Below, in pieces: positions 1 through 7,220 of a stretch of 55,628 bases of DNA. A program made the translations under genes and the position numbers. Where the stretch lies: NCBI GenBank assembly GCA_902550805.1, contig CACDAL010000007.1, forward strand, positions 1 through 55,628, in the 5' to 3' direction. Below the pieces are notes generated by a model that saw only the letters and a list, made by a program, of their open reading frames with translations, made no database searches and had not been told where the DNA came from. How positions within the stretch are numbered: position 1 is the first letter of the stretch; every line of letters begins with the position of its first letter. This stretch comes from an uncultured Pelagibacteraceae bacterium. Lineage in GTDB: Bacteria > Pseudomonadota > Alphaproteobacteria > Pelagibacterales > Pelagibacteraceae.

Positions 1-912
1 AAAAATATATATACCACTAGATACTATTATTAATATTCCTATAACTGTACTTAATGTTGGTATCTCATTAAAATATAACCATCCTATTAGTGGCGACCAT
101 AATAATATTGAATATTCAAAAGGTGAAACTACAGATGGAGATGCTATGCTGTAAGCTGTAAATAAAAAAAGAAAAGCAACAGTAGCAGTAACTCCTGTTG
201 CTACCATCAATAGGATGCTAGACTCTAAATCAACAAACCACTTCCTAAATATAAATTGAGAAGCCGAATGGTCTGAGGTGTTGTATTGACCATCTCCAAT
301 TATAAAATAAAAAATTATACTTAAAATTATTGCACCAATATAAAATGTAAATGTTTGAGTATAAACGCTATCTTTATCAGATGTAATTTTTATGATTATC
401 ATTGATAATGAATAACAAAATGCACATAAAATAGGCAACAAACTTAAATAATTAAAATCACTAAAATCAGGATTTAATGTTATATAAACGCCAACAAATC
501 CTACAGCTACAGCAGACCATCTTCTTATTCCTATTTCTTCTTTCAAAAAGAAATGAGCAAATATTGTAATTAAAAAAGGAGTAACAAAAAATAAAGCTGT
601 AGCAGTACCCAGGGGTAATACGGTTAAAGAAATATAAAAAGAACTAAAACCAAAGAAAAAAAGTATTACACGACAAAAAGTTAAAAGTGGATATTGACTT
701 TTAAATACTATTGGTTTTTTTGTAAGTATTAACAATAATAAAATAAGCACAAAACTTACTACGGTCCTTATTAAGTAAATTTCATAAAGTGATACAAAGT
801 TATAAACATGTTTCATAATCCCGTCTTGCACTGAAAAAACCATCATAGCTAATAATACGAAAAGTATTCCCTTAGGATTATTATTTTGTCTAGGCATTCG
901 CCCATATAACAT
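1..912 (-). CDS. DMT-superfamily (EamA) transporter, 3' end cut by window edge
   Basis: Reading the minus strand from an ATG at 910-912 gives an uninterrupted frame of about 304 codons to the left edge, so the C-terminus lies outside. The protein is a chain of hydrophobic segments typical of a ten-helix drug/metabolite transporter built from two EamA repeats. Helix 1 follows the start (FVLLAMMVFSVQDGIMK), a long pair surrounds LPLGTATALFFVTPFLI, and the second repeat ends in SPFEYSILLWSPLIGWLYF, the usual EamA closing pattern. A second possible start is the ATG at 895-897. Members export or import small metabolites across the inner membrane; the substrate cannot be read from sequence. It is divergent from the ureohydrolase gene, with only about 47 bases between them. 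Confidence 0.85.
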   Translation of the reverse strand, partial: MLYGRMPRQNNNPKGILFVLLAMMVFSVQDGIMKHVYNFVSLYEIYLIRTVVSFVLILLLLILTKKPIVFKSQYPLLTFCRVILFFFGFSSFYISLTVLPLGTATALFFVTPFLITIFAHFFLKEEIGIRRWSAVAVGFVGVYITLNPDFSDFNYLSLLPILCAFCYSLSMIIIKITSDKDSVYTQTFTFYIGAIILSIIFYFIIGDGQYNTSDHSASQFIFRKWFVDLESSILLMVATGVTATVAFLFLFTAYSIASPSVVSPFEYSILLWSPLIGWLYFNEIPTLSTVIGILIIVSSGIYIF

Positions 913-959
913 AGAATTTTTCTTCTTTATATTTTTATTAATTGTGTAATATTGAAATT

Positions 960-1946
960 ATGATTTCAGAAGAAGATCAAATAATGATGGAGACCCTTTA
1001 CTGGTGGGGGATACCAACCTTATTTAGATGTAAAAATGATCCTGATCCAAAAAACTGTGATATTGCTTTAGTAGGTGTTCCACATAGTACTGGTAATGGC
1101 ACAACAGAAAGGGATCAACACTTAGGACCAAGAGCAGTAAGAAATATATCTGCAATGCTTAGAAGATCTCATTTTGATTATAAAATTGACCCGTGGAAAG
1201 ATAATAAAATCCATGATTTAGGAGACGTTCCTTTTCCAGAAGCAAATGATAATGAAAAATGTATTGAAAGAATTTCAAGTTTTTATGATCACATTGAAAA
1301 AACAGAAAAACCAGTTGTATCTATAGGTGGAGACCATTCAATAACAGGAGGAATAATTCAAAGTTTAGCAAAAAAAAATTCTAAGTTAACAAAAGGAAAA
1401 AAAATAACATTAGTACATTTTGATGCTCATACTGATTGCTATGAAAAATTAGATCATTTTTTAGGTGCAAAAAAATCAGCGGCACATTGGGCATCTTATC
1501 TTGTTAAGCAGGGAAATGTTGATCCTCATACAAGTACACAAATAGGTATAAGAGGAAATCCAAGAACTTTAGATTGGTTGCAAGCAAGTTACGATATTGG
1601 TTACCAAGTAATAACCATGGATGAGTATAAAGAGATGGGACATGAAAAATGTTCTAAAATGATTTTAGATAGACTAGGAGACAATCCTATTTATGTAACA
1701 TTTGATTTGGATTGTTTAGATTCAACAGTTGCACCTGGCACCGCAAATATTGAGCCTGCATTTAGAGGATTTAATATGGATGAAGCAAGAAAATTAATAC
1801 AAAGTCTAAAAGGCAAGAATGTTATTGGCGGAGACGTTGCTTGTTTAATGCCAACTAAAGACAATCCAAATAACATAACATCAATGGTTGCAGCATCTAT
1901 AATGTTTGAAATAATTTGTTTGATAAGTCTTAATTTAAATAAATAA
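960..1946 (+). CDS. Ureohydrolase of the agmatinase/arginase family
   Basis: This is a dinuclear manganese ureohydrolase of about 328 residues, which hydrolyses a guanidino group to urea plus an amine in the cytoplasm. The metal-binding motifs are present in order: GGDHS (near base 1328), DAHTD (near 1423) and the D-x-D of FDLDCLDSTVAPGT (near 1705). Agmatinase, guanidinobutyrase, guanidinopropionase and guanidine hydrolase share this fold, and the loop after D-L-D (C-L-D-S-T rather than the usual G-L-D-P) gives no clear choice, so I assign the family only. A TTG at 942 would add six residues; I prefer the first ATG at 960, and ATGs at 984 and 987 are also possible. No clear Shine-Dalgarno sequence is visible. 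It stands alone on the plus strand. Confidence 0.85.
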   Translation: MISEEDQIMMETLYWWGIPTLFRCKNDPDPKNCDIALVGVPHSTGNGTTERDQHLGPRAVRNISAMLRRSHFDYKIDPWKDNKIHDLGDVPFPEANDNEKCIERISSFYDHIEKTEKPVVSIGGDHSITGGIIQSLAKKNSKLTKGKKITLVHFDAHTDCYEKLDHFLGAKKSAAHWASYLVKQGNVDPHTSTQIGIRGNPRTLDWLQASYDIGYQVITMDEYKEMGHEKCSKMILDRLGDNPIYVTFDLDCLDSTVAPGTANIEPAFRGFNMDEARKLIQSLKGKNVIGGDVACLMPTKDNPNNITSMVAASIMFEIICLISLNLNK

Positions 1947-2010
1947 ATCCCAATAAAAGAACAAGGAATCAATGTTTTTTATGAAAAAAAGAGTATAATA
2001 ATTCTATTAG

Positions 2011-2193
2011 ATGTCAGAACTTAAAGATTTAACAAAAAAACATAAAAAAGTAGAAGTTCAAATTAAAAAAATTACTGAAGATAGATTAAGAGATAGATCA
2101 TCAAAGTCTTGGGCAGAATTAAGAAAACTAAAAAAAATTAAATTAAAGTTAAAAGAAAAAATTAATAAACAAAAAAAATTAAATATTATTTAA
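2011..2193 (+). CDS. Small DUF465/YdcH-like coiled-coil protein
   Basis: A 60-residue, highly charged, lysine-rich protein predicted to be helical throughout. The pattern of an N-terminal helix (LTKKHKKVEVQIKKI) and a second helix KLKKIKLKLKEKI resembles the short YdcH/DUF465 family, whose members carry a conserved L-K-K-x-K-L-x-L-K-D-E-I segment. Function is unknown in the family. The last 15 bases overlap the 3' end of the convergent GMC dehydrogenase gene. The call rests on a short motif and on composition, in a genome where lysine-rich peptides arise easily, so the family assignment is tentative. Confidence 0.5.
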   Translation: MSELKDLTKKHKKVEVQIKKITEDRLRDRSSKSWAELRKLKKIKLKLKEKINKQKKLNII

Positions 2194-3765
2194 TATAAAA
2201 TCAGCAGCTTTTTCAGCTATCATTAGTGTGGGAGCGTTTAAATTTCCACTTGTAATTTCTGGCATGACCGAAGCATCAACTACTCTAATATTTTGCAATC
2301 CATGAATTTTTAATTTTTCATCTACCACTGCCATTTCATCTACTCCCATCTTTAAGGTACACGAAGGATGGTAAGCTGTTTCTGCTTTTGATCTGATATA
2401 TTCTTCATACAATTCGTTTGTTTGAACATCATTCCCTGGACCAATTTCTTTCCCAGCATATGGTTTTAAAGATTGTTGGCCAAGTATTTTTCTTGCAACA
2501 TGAATACATTCAATTGTTTGTTTAAGATCATCTTCATGTTCTAAATAATTAAATTGTATCTTAGGATAATCATACGGATTAGAACTATTTAAAGTAATAT
2601 GACCTCTGCTTTTTGGATGATTAGGACTTGCGTGAAGTTGATATCCATGTCTGTCTGGATCAACCAAGCCATGATCAATTACGAATGCTGGAAAGAAGTG
2701 AAACTGAATATTTGGATATTCTCTTTCAGGAGAAGATTTACAAAAACCACCAGCTTCTAAAAATGAAGTAGAACAAGGGCCACTTTTATTTAAAAACCAT
2801 TGAATTCCAACTCTTAACATATTTAGTTTATTTATATAAGAATATAAAGTGTCCGATGTTTTGCATTCTTGTTGAACATAAGTTTCCAAATGATCTTGTA
2901 GATTTTTTCCAACACCTTCTAGAGCGTGCACAATTTCTATTCCTTTTTCTTTTAAATGTACTGCTGGTCCAACACCCGAAAGCATAAGTAATTGTGGTGA
3001 ATTAATTGAACCACCACTTAATATTACCTCTTTATTTGCATAAATTTTTTCTACTTTATTTTTAATTTTAACTTCAATTCCAATAGCTTTTTTTCCATCA
3101 AAAATTATTCTTTCCACATAAGACTCGCTGAAAACTTTTAAATTTTTTCTTTTTTTTGCTGGATTTAAATAATATCTAGAAACACTTGCTCTTTCTCCTT
3201 TATGAATAGTTACATCATACATTCCAAATCCTTCTTGTTCTTTACCATTCATGTCATTATTAATTTTGTATCCAGCTTCTCCAGCTGAATCTATGAAAGC
3301 TTTAAATAAAGGATTTTTATTTTTTGATTGGTTAACTGGAAGTATTCCATTACCACCTCTATATTCATTCTCACCTTCAGACCAAGTTTCTATCTTTTTA
3401 AAATAAGGTAAAACTTTTTCATAAGACCAATCTTTTAAACCAAAAGAAGCCCATCTTTCATAATCATTGGGATTACCTCTTACAAATACCATTCCATTAT
3501 GAGCTGAACATCCACCAATCATTTTGCCTCTTGGACAGAATAGTTTTCTGTTGTGCAAATGAGGTTCTGGTTCAGAATAATATTTATAATTATATTTTGG
3601 ATCATGCATAGTATACAAAATTGCAAGTGGCATTCTCACTTTCCATATATCGCTTGGTTTACCAGCTTCAAAAATTGCTACATTATTTTGAACATTTTCA
3701 GTTAATCTATTAGCAAGAACACAGCCAGCAGTACCAGCTCCAATAATTAGGTAGTCAAATTTCAT
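2179..3765 (-). CDS. GMC-family FAD oxidoreductase, choline-dehydrogenase-like
   Basis: A 528-residue glucose-methanol-choline oxidoreductase. Visible features are the N-terminal FAD dinucleotide fold (YLIIGAGTAGCVLANRL, residues 5-21), the GMC signature (GKMIGGCSAHNGMVFVRG, about 80-97), the second GMC signature (GGSINSPQLLMLSGVGP), and the C-terminal active-site region with the catalytic His of AYHPSCTLKMG and the Asn of GNLNAPTLMI. Such enzymes oxidise primary alcohols to aldehydes; choline to betaine aldehyde is the best-known case and fits this osmolyte-rich region, but related alcohol dehydrogenases look the same. Its start overlaps the end of the HD-oxygenase gene by four bases (3762-3765), so the two are translationally coupled. 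This suggests the alcohol it oxidises belongs to the same pathway. Confidence 0.85.
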   Translation of the reverse strand: MKFDYLIIGAGTAGCVLANRLTENVQNNVAIFEAGKPSDIWKVRMPLAILYTMHDPKYNYKYYSEPEPHLHNRKLFCPRGKMIGGCSAHNGMVFVRGNPNDYERWASFGLKDWSYEKVLPYFKKIETWSEGENEYRGGNGILPVNQSKNKNPLFKAFIDSAGEAGYKINNDMNGKEQEGFGMYDVTIHKGERASVSRYYLNPAKKRKNLKVFSESYVERIIFDGKKAIGIEVKIKNKVEKIYANKEVILSGGSINSPQLLMLSGVGPAVHLKEKGIEIVHALEGVGKNLQDHLETYVQQECKTSDTLYSYINKLNMLRVGIQWFLNKSGPCSTSFLEAGGFCKSSPEREYPNIQFHFFPAFVIDHGLVDPDRHGYQLHASPNHPKSRGHITLNSSNPYDYPKIQFNYLEHEDDLKQTIECIHVARKILGQQSLKPYAGKEIGPGNDVQTNELYEEYIRSKAETAYHPSCTLKMGVDEMAVVDEKLKIHGLQNIRVVDASVMPEITSGNLNAPTLMIAEKAADFILNNI

Positions 3766-4298
3766 ATCAATTTTGAATTTAATAAAGATTTATAGTCATC
3801 TATAGATTTCATTTTTATATCTGTTTTTTTTGCCGCCTCATCAAATTTTCTAACTAAAACAGAATTTTTAAAATATTCTTTTTTTTCAAAATCTTTACTT
3901 TCATTTTCATCTAAAACACCACCTTGAAGTTTTAAGCTTGTTATTGAAGCTTCAGATAAAAAGTTAAAATATTTTTTATCTCTAGCCAAGTATCTTTTTG
4001 CAAGAACATGATATTTTATAGGTTCAACAATTTCTTTTTTAAAAAATTTTTTAAGATACTCATATCCTATACTTTCATGTTCACCATCTTTTTCATTTTT
4101 TACTAACTTATCAGGATCTTCAATAATAAAATGACCATAATCATGAAGTAAGCACGAACAAACAATATCATCATTTGATTTTGCTTTTTCAGCCAACATT
4201 GCAGATTGGATCATGTGCTCTGATATCGTAATTTTTTCACCAATATAGAGAGATTTATTGTTTTTAAAATTAGAAATAATTTTATCTAATATGTGCAT
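3762..4298 (-). CDS. HD-domain mixed-valent diiron oxygenase, PhnZ/TmpB-like
   Basis: A 178-residue HD-domain protein whose key residues track PhnZ, the oxygenase that cleaves 2-amino-1-hydroxyethylphosphonate to glycine and phosphate. All six metal ligands I recall for PhnZ (H34, H58, D59, H80, H104, D161) have counterparts here: H28, H52, D53, H74, H97, D153. The lid pair Y24/E27 of PhnZ matches Y18/E21 in YIGE, and H62, K108 and R158 match H56, K101 and R150. This goes well beyond a generic HD phosphohydrolase. TmpB, which releases glycine betaine from a hydroxylated trimethylaminoethylphosphonate, belongs to the same group, as does the more distant inositol oxygenase. It sits three bases downstream of a TauD dioxygenase, the type of partner expected to make its hydroxylated substrate. 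The exact substrate is not known. Confidence 0.8.
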   Translation of the reverse strand: MHILDKIISNFKNNKSLYIGEKITISEHMIQSAMLAEKAKSNDDIVCSCLLHDYGHFIIEDPDKLVKNEKDGEHESIGYEYLKKFFKKEIVEPIKYHVLAKRYLARDKKYFNFLSEASITSLKLQGGVLDENESKDFEKKEYFKNSVLVRKFDEAAKKTDIKMKSIDDYKSLLNSKLI

Positions 4299-4301
4299 TA
4301 T

Positions 4302-5141
4302 TTATTGTGGATGGTCTCCCTCAATAGCTATTCTATCCATTATTCTTTCATAACCCAGACCTTTTCCTGGATAAAAATCTGCTATTGCAAAATGAATGAC
4401 ACTTCTATTATCCCATATACAAACAGTATTTTCTGTCCAAGAAAATCTACAGGTTAATTCTAGCCTTGCCTGATGTTCAAATATTTTTTTTAATATTTCA
4501 TCACTTTCTTTTTGATCTAGTCCAATTATTTTTTTGGTGTAAGTCCAATTTACAAATAGTATTTTTTTACCTGTTTCAGGATGGATTCTGACCATTGGAT
4601 GTTCATTGGAATATTCATCATAGTTTTTTTTTTTATTTCCTTCCATTTTCTTGTAATTTTCTATGAAAAATTCAGCACCTAAAGAACTATGTTCTGCTTT
4701 TTTATCTTTTATTTTATCTTTTATTTCTTCATCTAAAGTTTCCCAAGCAAGTTCCATATTAGAAAAACAAGTATCTCCACCCACTGGTGGAATTTTTATT
4801 GACTTTAATATTACAGCTTTGGTTGGTTTAAAATTGTAACTTACATCACTGTGCCAGTTTTCACCCCATTGATTTTTTTCATCTTCAGCTTTTATAATTC
4901 TTACGATTTCAGGATATTTTTCTAAACCTTTTACATATGCGTGAGTTTCCAAAGGGCCAAATTTTTCTGCAAGAGCAATATGTTGTTCTGCTGTTAATGG
5001 ATGATCTCTAAAAAAAATAACTTTATGCTCTAATAGCAAATCATTAATTCTTTTAAAGTTTTCATCAGAAGTATCAGTAAGATCTATTCCTTTTATTTCA
5101 GCTCCGAGAGCACCTGATAGTAGCTTTGTTTCAATTTGCAT
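4302..5141 (-). CDS. TauD/TfdA-family Fe(II)/2-oxoglutarate dioxygenase
   Basis: A 279-residue TauD-type dioxygenase. The facial triad is visible: H97 and D99 in NWHSD, and H250 in DNRSVIHFA; R266 in GYERIMDR is placed to bind the 2-oxoglutarate carboxylate, with R270 nearby. The N-terminal half has the usual TauD layout (GAEIKGIDL near residue 13, FFRDHPLT near 43, FGPLETH near 61). Family members hydroxylate the carbon next to a sulfonate, sulfate ester, phosphonate or ether. Here the gene is three bases upstream of a PhnZ/TmpB-like oxygenase, so alpha-hydroxylation of a phosphonate is an attractive role. Taurine or another sulfonate remains possible. It is transcribed from the ParA side with the thioesterase just upstream. 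Confidence 0.8.
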   Translation of the reverse strand: MQIETKLLSGALGAEIKGIDLTDTSDENFKRINDLLLEHKVIFFRDHPLTAEQHIALAEKFGPLETHAYVKGLEKYPEIVRIIKAEDEKNQWGENWHSDVSYNFKPTKAVILKSIKIPPVGGDTCFSNMELAWETLDEEIKDKIKDKKAEHSSLGAEFFIENYKKMEGNKKKNYDEYSNEHPMVRIHPETGKKILFVNWTYTKKIIGLDQKESDEILKKIFEHQARLELTCRFSWTENTVCIWDNRSVIHFAIADFYPGKGLGYERIMDRIAIEGDHPQ

Positions 5142-5153
5142 TTAATTTTTTGA

Positions 5154-5621
5154 TTATTTTTTAAGTTTATTTGAAAATTGCAAGTTATCAAATTTAAATT
5201 TTGATTTATTTTCTTCGATAAATTGTTCCATTATCTTTACTTTTTCATTTTCAAATTCAGAAACTTTCCTAATATTTAAGTCAATATACAAAGACAAAAC
5301 TTCAGTTGTGGCAGACAAGATATTTTTACTTTTTTCATACATTTCCAATTTGTAATGTATTCTTTTTTTATCATGATCAAAATATGATAAATGAACATCT
5401 ACTTCTTCGTTTTCCTTTACTTCATTATTGTATGTTGTGTGACTTTCTACAGCCATTGTGCTTTTTTTAGTTGTTTTTGCCGATTGTTCTCCCATCTTAA
5501 ATTTAGATAAAATTTTTTCTGCACCTTTATCAAAAACTAAAATATAAAATGCTAAATTCATATGACCATTATAATCAGTCCAATCATTAATTATTTTAGT
5601 AGTTGTTAGAAGAAGAGACAT
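5154..5621 (-). CDS. Hot-dog thioesterase, betainyl-CoA thioesterase-like
   Basis: A 155-residue single hot-dog-fold acyl-CoA thioesterase. The active-site helix reads W-T-D-Y-N-G-H-M-N near residues 14-22, followed by Y-I-L-V-F-D. This W-x-D-Y-N-G-H-M pattern is the one I associate with betainyl-CoA thioesterase and with the thioesterase half of fused L-carnitine dehydrogenases. The proposed reaction is betainyl-CoA to glycine betaine plus CoA. The matching dehydrogenase (37968-38906) and dehydrocarnitine-cleavage enzyme (32176-33060) lie elsewhere in the window, which supports the idea. Locally, its start overlaps the ParA stop by one base (TAATG arrangement), and it is followed by the TauD gene after 12 bases. 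General 4-hydroxybenzoyl-CoA-type thioesterases are the alternative. Confidence 0.7.
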   Translation of the reverse strand: MSLLLTTTKIINDWTDYNGHMNLAFYILVFDKGAEKILSKFKMGEQSAKTTKKSTMAVESHTTYNNEVKENEEVDVHLSYFDHDKKRIHYKLEMYEKSKNILSATTEVLSLYIDLNIRKVSEFENEKVKIMEQFIEENKSKFKFDNLQFSNKLKK

Positions 5622-6262
5622 TATTGATTTAATTCTAATAAGATTTGTTCTGAAAGTTTTTTAATTTCATCTACAGCACTACCTTTTCTTTGTTTCTCAA
5701 TTGCTGTTTTTCCTTCTCCCATAGAAGAGGCATATATCTGTCTATTACCAATTATCGTGTCTACAGAAGGAACATTTAAACTTTTAATATAATCATTTGT
5801 TTTAATAATTTGTTTTGATCTTTGATTTGCTCTATTTATTTGTATCATAATTTTTTTATTTGCTTTTTTAGCAATATCTATAATTGCTTCTGTTGCCCAA
5901 AAATCTACATGTGATGGTGTCATTGGAATTAAAACTAAATCAGATGCTTCTATAGACGGTCGTGCATCAGACTCTATTTTTGGTGGCGTATCAATTATAA
6001 CTATGTCATTATCTTTTTTTAATGTTTTAGATTCATATTGGGCTCCCCACAAACTTGCGGTTTTAAAACTTAAATTATCATTTGTTATTTTTTTTTCTGA
6101 TCGGATCATAAACCATTGTCCAAGACTTCCTTGAGGGTCGGTGTCAACTACAGCAACTTTAAGGTTATGATATTTAATAAAGCCCATTGCCAAGTGAACG
6201 GCTAAAGTTGTTTTTCCGGTACCACCTTTTTGTTGTGAAATAGTTATAACTTTTGAGAGCAT
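5621..6262 (-). CDS. ParA/MinD-type ATPase without a ParB partner
   Basis: A 213-residue deviant Walker-A ATPase. The P-loop is KGGTGKTT (residues 11-18), switch I contains VVDTDPQGSLGQW, and the Walker B-like strand reads VIIDTPPKIES. This length and the absence of an N-terminal DNA-binding domain match small ParA/Soj-like proteins that position plasmids, chromosomes or large protein assemblies by walking on nucleoid DNA. No parB, parS or other partition gene is adjacent; instead it heads a run of metabolic genes and overlaps the next start by one base. It may be an orphan that positions another cargo, or it may simply be a neighbour by chance. Its own promoter must lie in the AT-rich gap at 6263-6440. 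Confidence 0.85.
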   Translation of the reverse strand: MLSKVITISQQKGGTGKTTLAVHLAMGFIKYHNLKVAVVDTDPQGSLGQWFMIRSEKKITNDNLSFKTASLWGAQYESKTLKKDNDIVIIDTPPKIESDARPSIEASDLVLIPMTPSHVDFWATEAIIDIAKKANKKIMIQINRANQRSKQIIKTNDYIKSLNVPSVDTIIGNRQIYASSMGEGKTAIEKQRKGSAVDEIKKLSEQILLELNQ

Positions 6263-6441
6263 GTATTATGATAATATATTTATTAAACTCATCTCGAAAT
6301 AAAATTTTACTTTCTACTTAAACGCTAAAAGTTTTTTTCTACTATAAATTGTATATTGAAGTTTTATTTTTAATTTTTCGCAATAGTAATAAGTTATTAA
6401 CTTCTAAATTATATATATAAAAAAAATAAAATATTTTTAAT

Positions 6442-6469
6442 TTGATATGTGAGAAAGTCTCTATTTAAT
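6442..6469 (+). promoter_or_regulatory. Predicted sigma70-type promoter for the rhodopsin gene
   Basis: TTGATA at 6442-6447 and TTTAAT at 6464-6469 are separated by 16 bases and resemble a -35/-10 pair. Transcription would begin near 6476 and leave a leader of about 28 bases before the rhodopsin ATG at 6504. The surrounding gap is extremely AT-rich, so chance matches are common. Confidence 0.45.
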
Positions 6470-6503
6470 TAGGTATTTGTAAAATTAAATATGATGCGGA
6501 TAT

Positions 6504-7202
6504 ATGAATAAGCTATTGTTACCACAGGATATCGTTGGCGGGTCATTCTGGCTGATTTCTGTTGCAATGATAGGAGCGGCAATTTTTTTCTTTTTAGAGA
6601 GAGGAAGATTATCCAGTAGATGGGGCACAGCAATGAATCTTGTTGGGGTAATTGCTCTTATGTCATCCATTCATTATTTTTATGCAAAAAATTTATGGGT
6701 ACTAAATGGACAGGCACCTACAGCATTAAGATACATTGATTGGCTTTTAACTTTTCCACTAACAATTTTAACTTTTTACGTAATGCTGAAATCAGTAACT
6801 GACATTAAAAGAGGAATGTTTTGGCGTTTGCTTGTTGGAACTTTAGTTTGGGTAATCGCTCAACTTTTAGGAGCTTACGGATATATGAGTGTAACTCTAG
6901 GTTTCTTAGTTGGTATAGTTGGTTGGCTTTACATTATCGGTGAACTTTACATGGGTGATACCGGAAGAAAAAATGCATCATGCGGTAACGAAAATGTCCA
7001 AATGGCTTTTTTTGCTAACAGGTTGATTATAACAATAGGTTTTTCAATTTATCATATTGGATACTTTATAGAACACTTAGCAGGAGGAGCAAATATTAAC
7101 AGTTTAAATGTAATTTATAATTTGGCTGACTTTTTAAATAAAATAATTTTTGGAATGATTATTTATAGTGCAGCTTTAGCAGATACAAAGAAAGGATCTT
7201 GA
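6504..7202 (+). CDS. Microbial rhodopsin, proteorhodopsin relative with atypical DTT motif
   Basis: A 232-residue seven-helix retinal protein. Helix C carries RYIDWLLT with counter-ion D79 and T83. Helix G carries D209 and the retinal Schiff-base lysine K213 in ADFLNKIIFG. H57 in helix B matches the proteorhodopsin histidine that pairs with the counter-ion. The position 11 residues after D79, where pumps have a Glu or Asp proton donor, is T90, giving a D-T-T motif. The spectral tuning position (Leu or Gln in green or blue types) is T87. In helix F the usual W-x-x-Y-P is F180-S-I-Y183-H184. No signal peptide is present. The lysine shows it can bind retinal; the changes suggest slow photocycling or a non-pump role. 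A promoter lies just upstream and a flotillin gene follows 18 bases downstream. Confidence 0.9.
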   Translation: MNKLLLPQDIVGGSFWLISVAMIGAAIFFFLERGRLSSRWGTAMNLVGVIALMSSIHYFYAKNLWVLNGQAPTALRYIDWLLTFPLTILTFYVMLKSVTDIKRGMFWRLLVGTLVWVIAQLLGAYGYMSVTLGFLVGIVGWLYIIGELYMGDTGRKNASCGNENVQMAFFANRLIITIGFSIYHIGYFIEHLAGGANINSLNVIYNLADFLNKIIFGMIIYSAALADTKKGS

Positions 7203-7220
7203 ATTAGGGAGGAATAATTT

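Noticed and set aside
942-959. TTG start that extends the ureohydrolase by six residues
   Set aside because: No ribosome site supports it and the first ATG at 960 is adequate; left as an alternative only.
6263-6441. Possible small RNA or riboswitch in the largest gap
   Set aside because: Only A/T homopolymer runs; no conserved structure or GC-rich stem was found.
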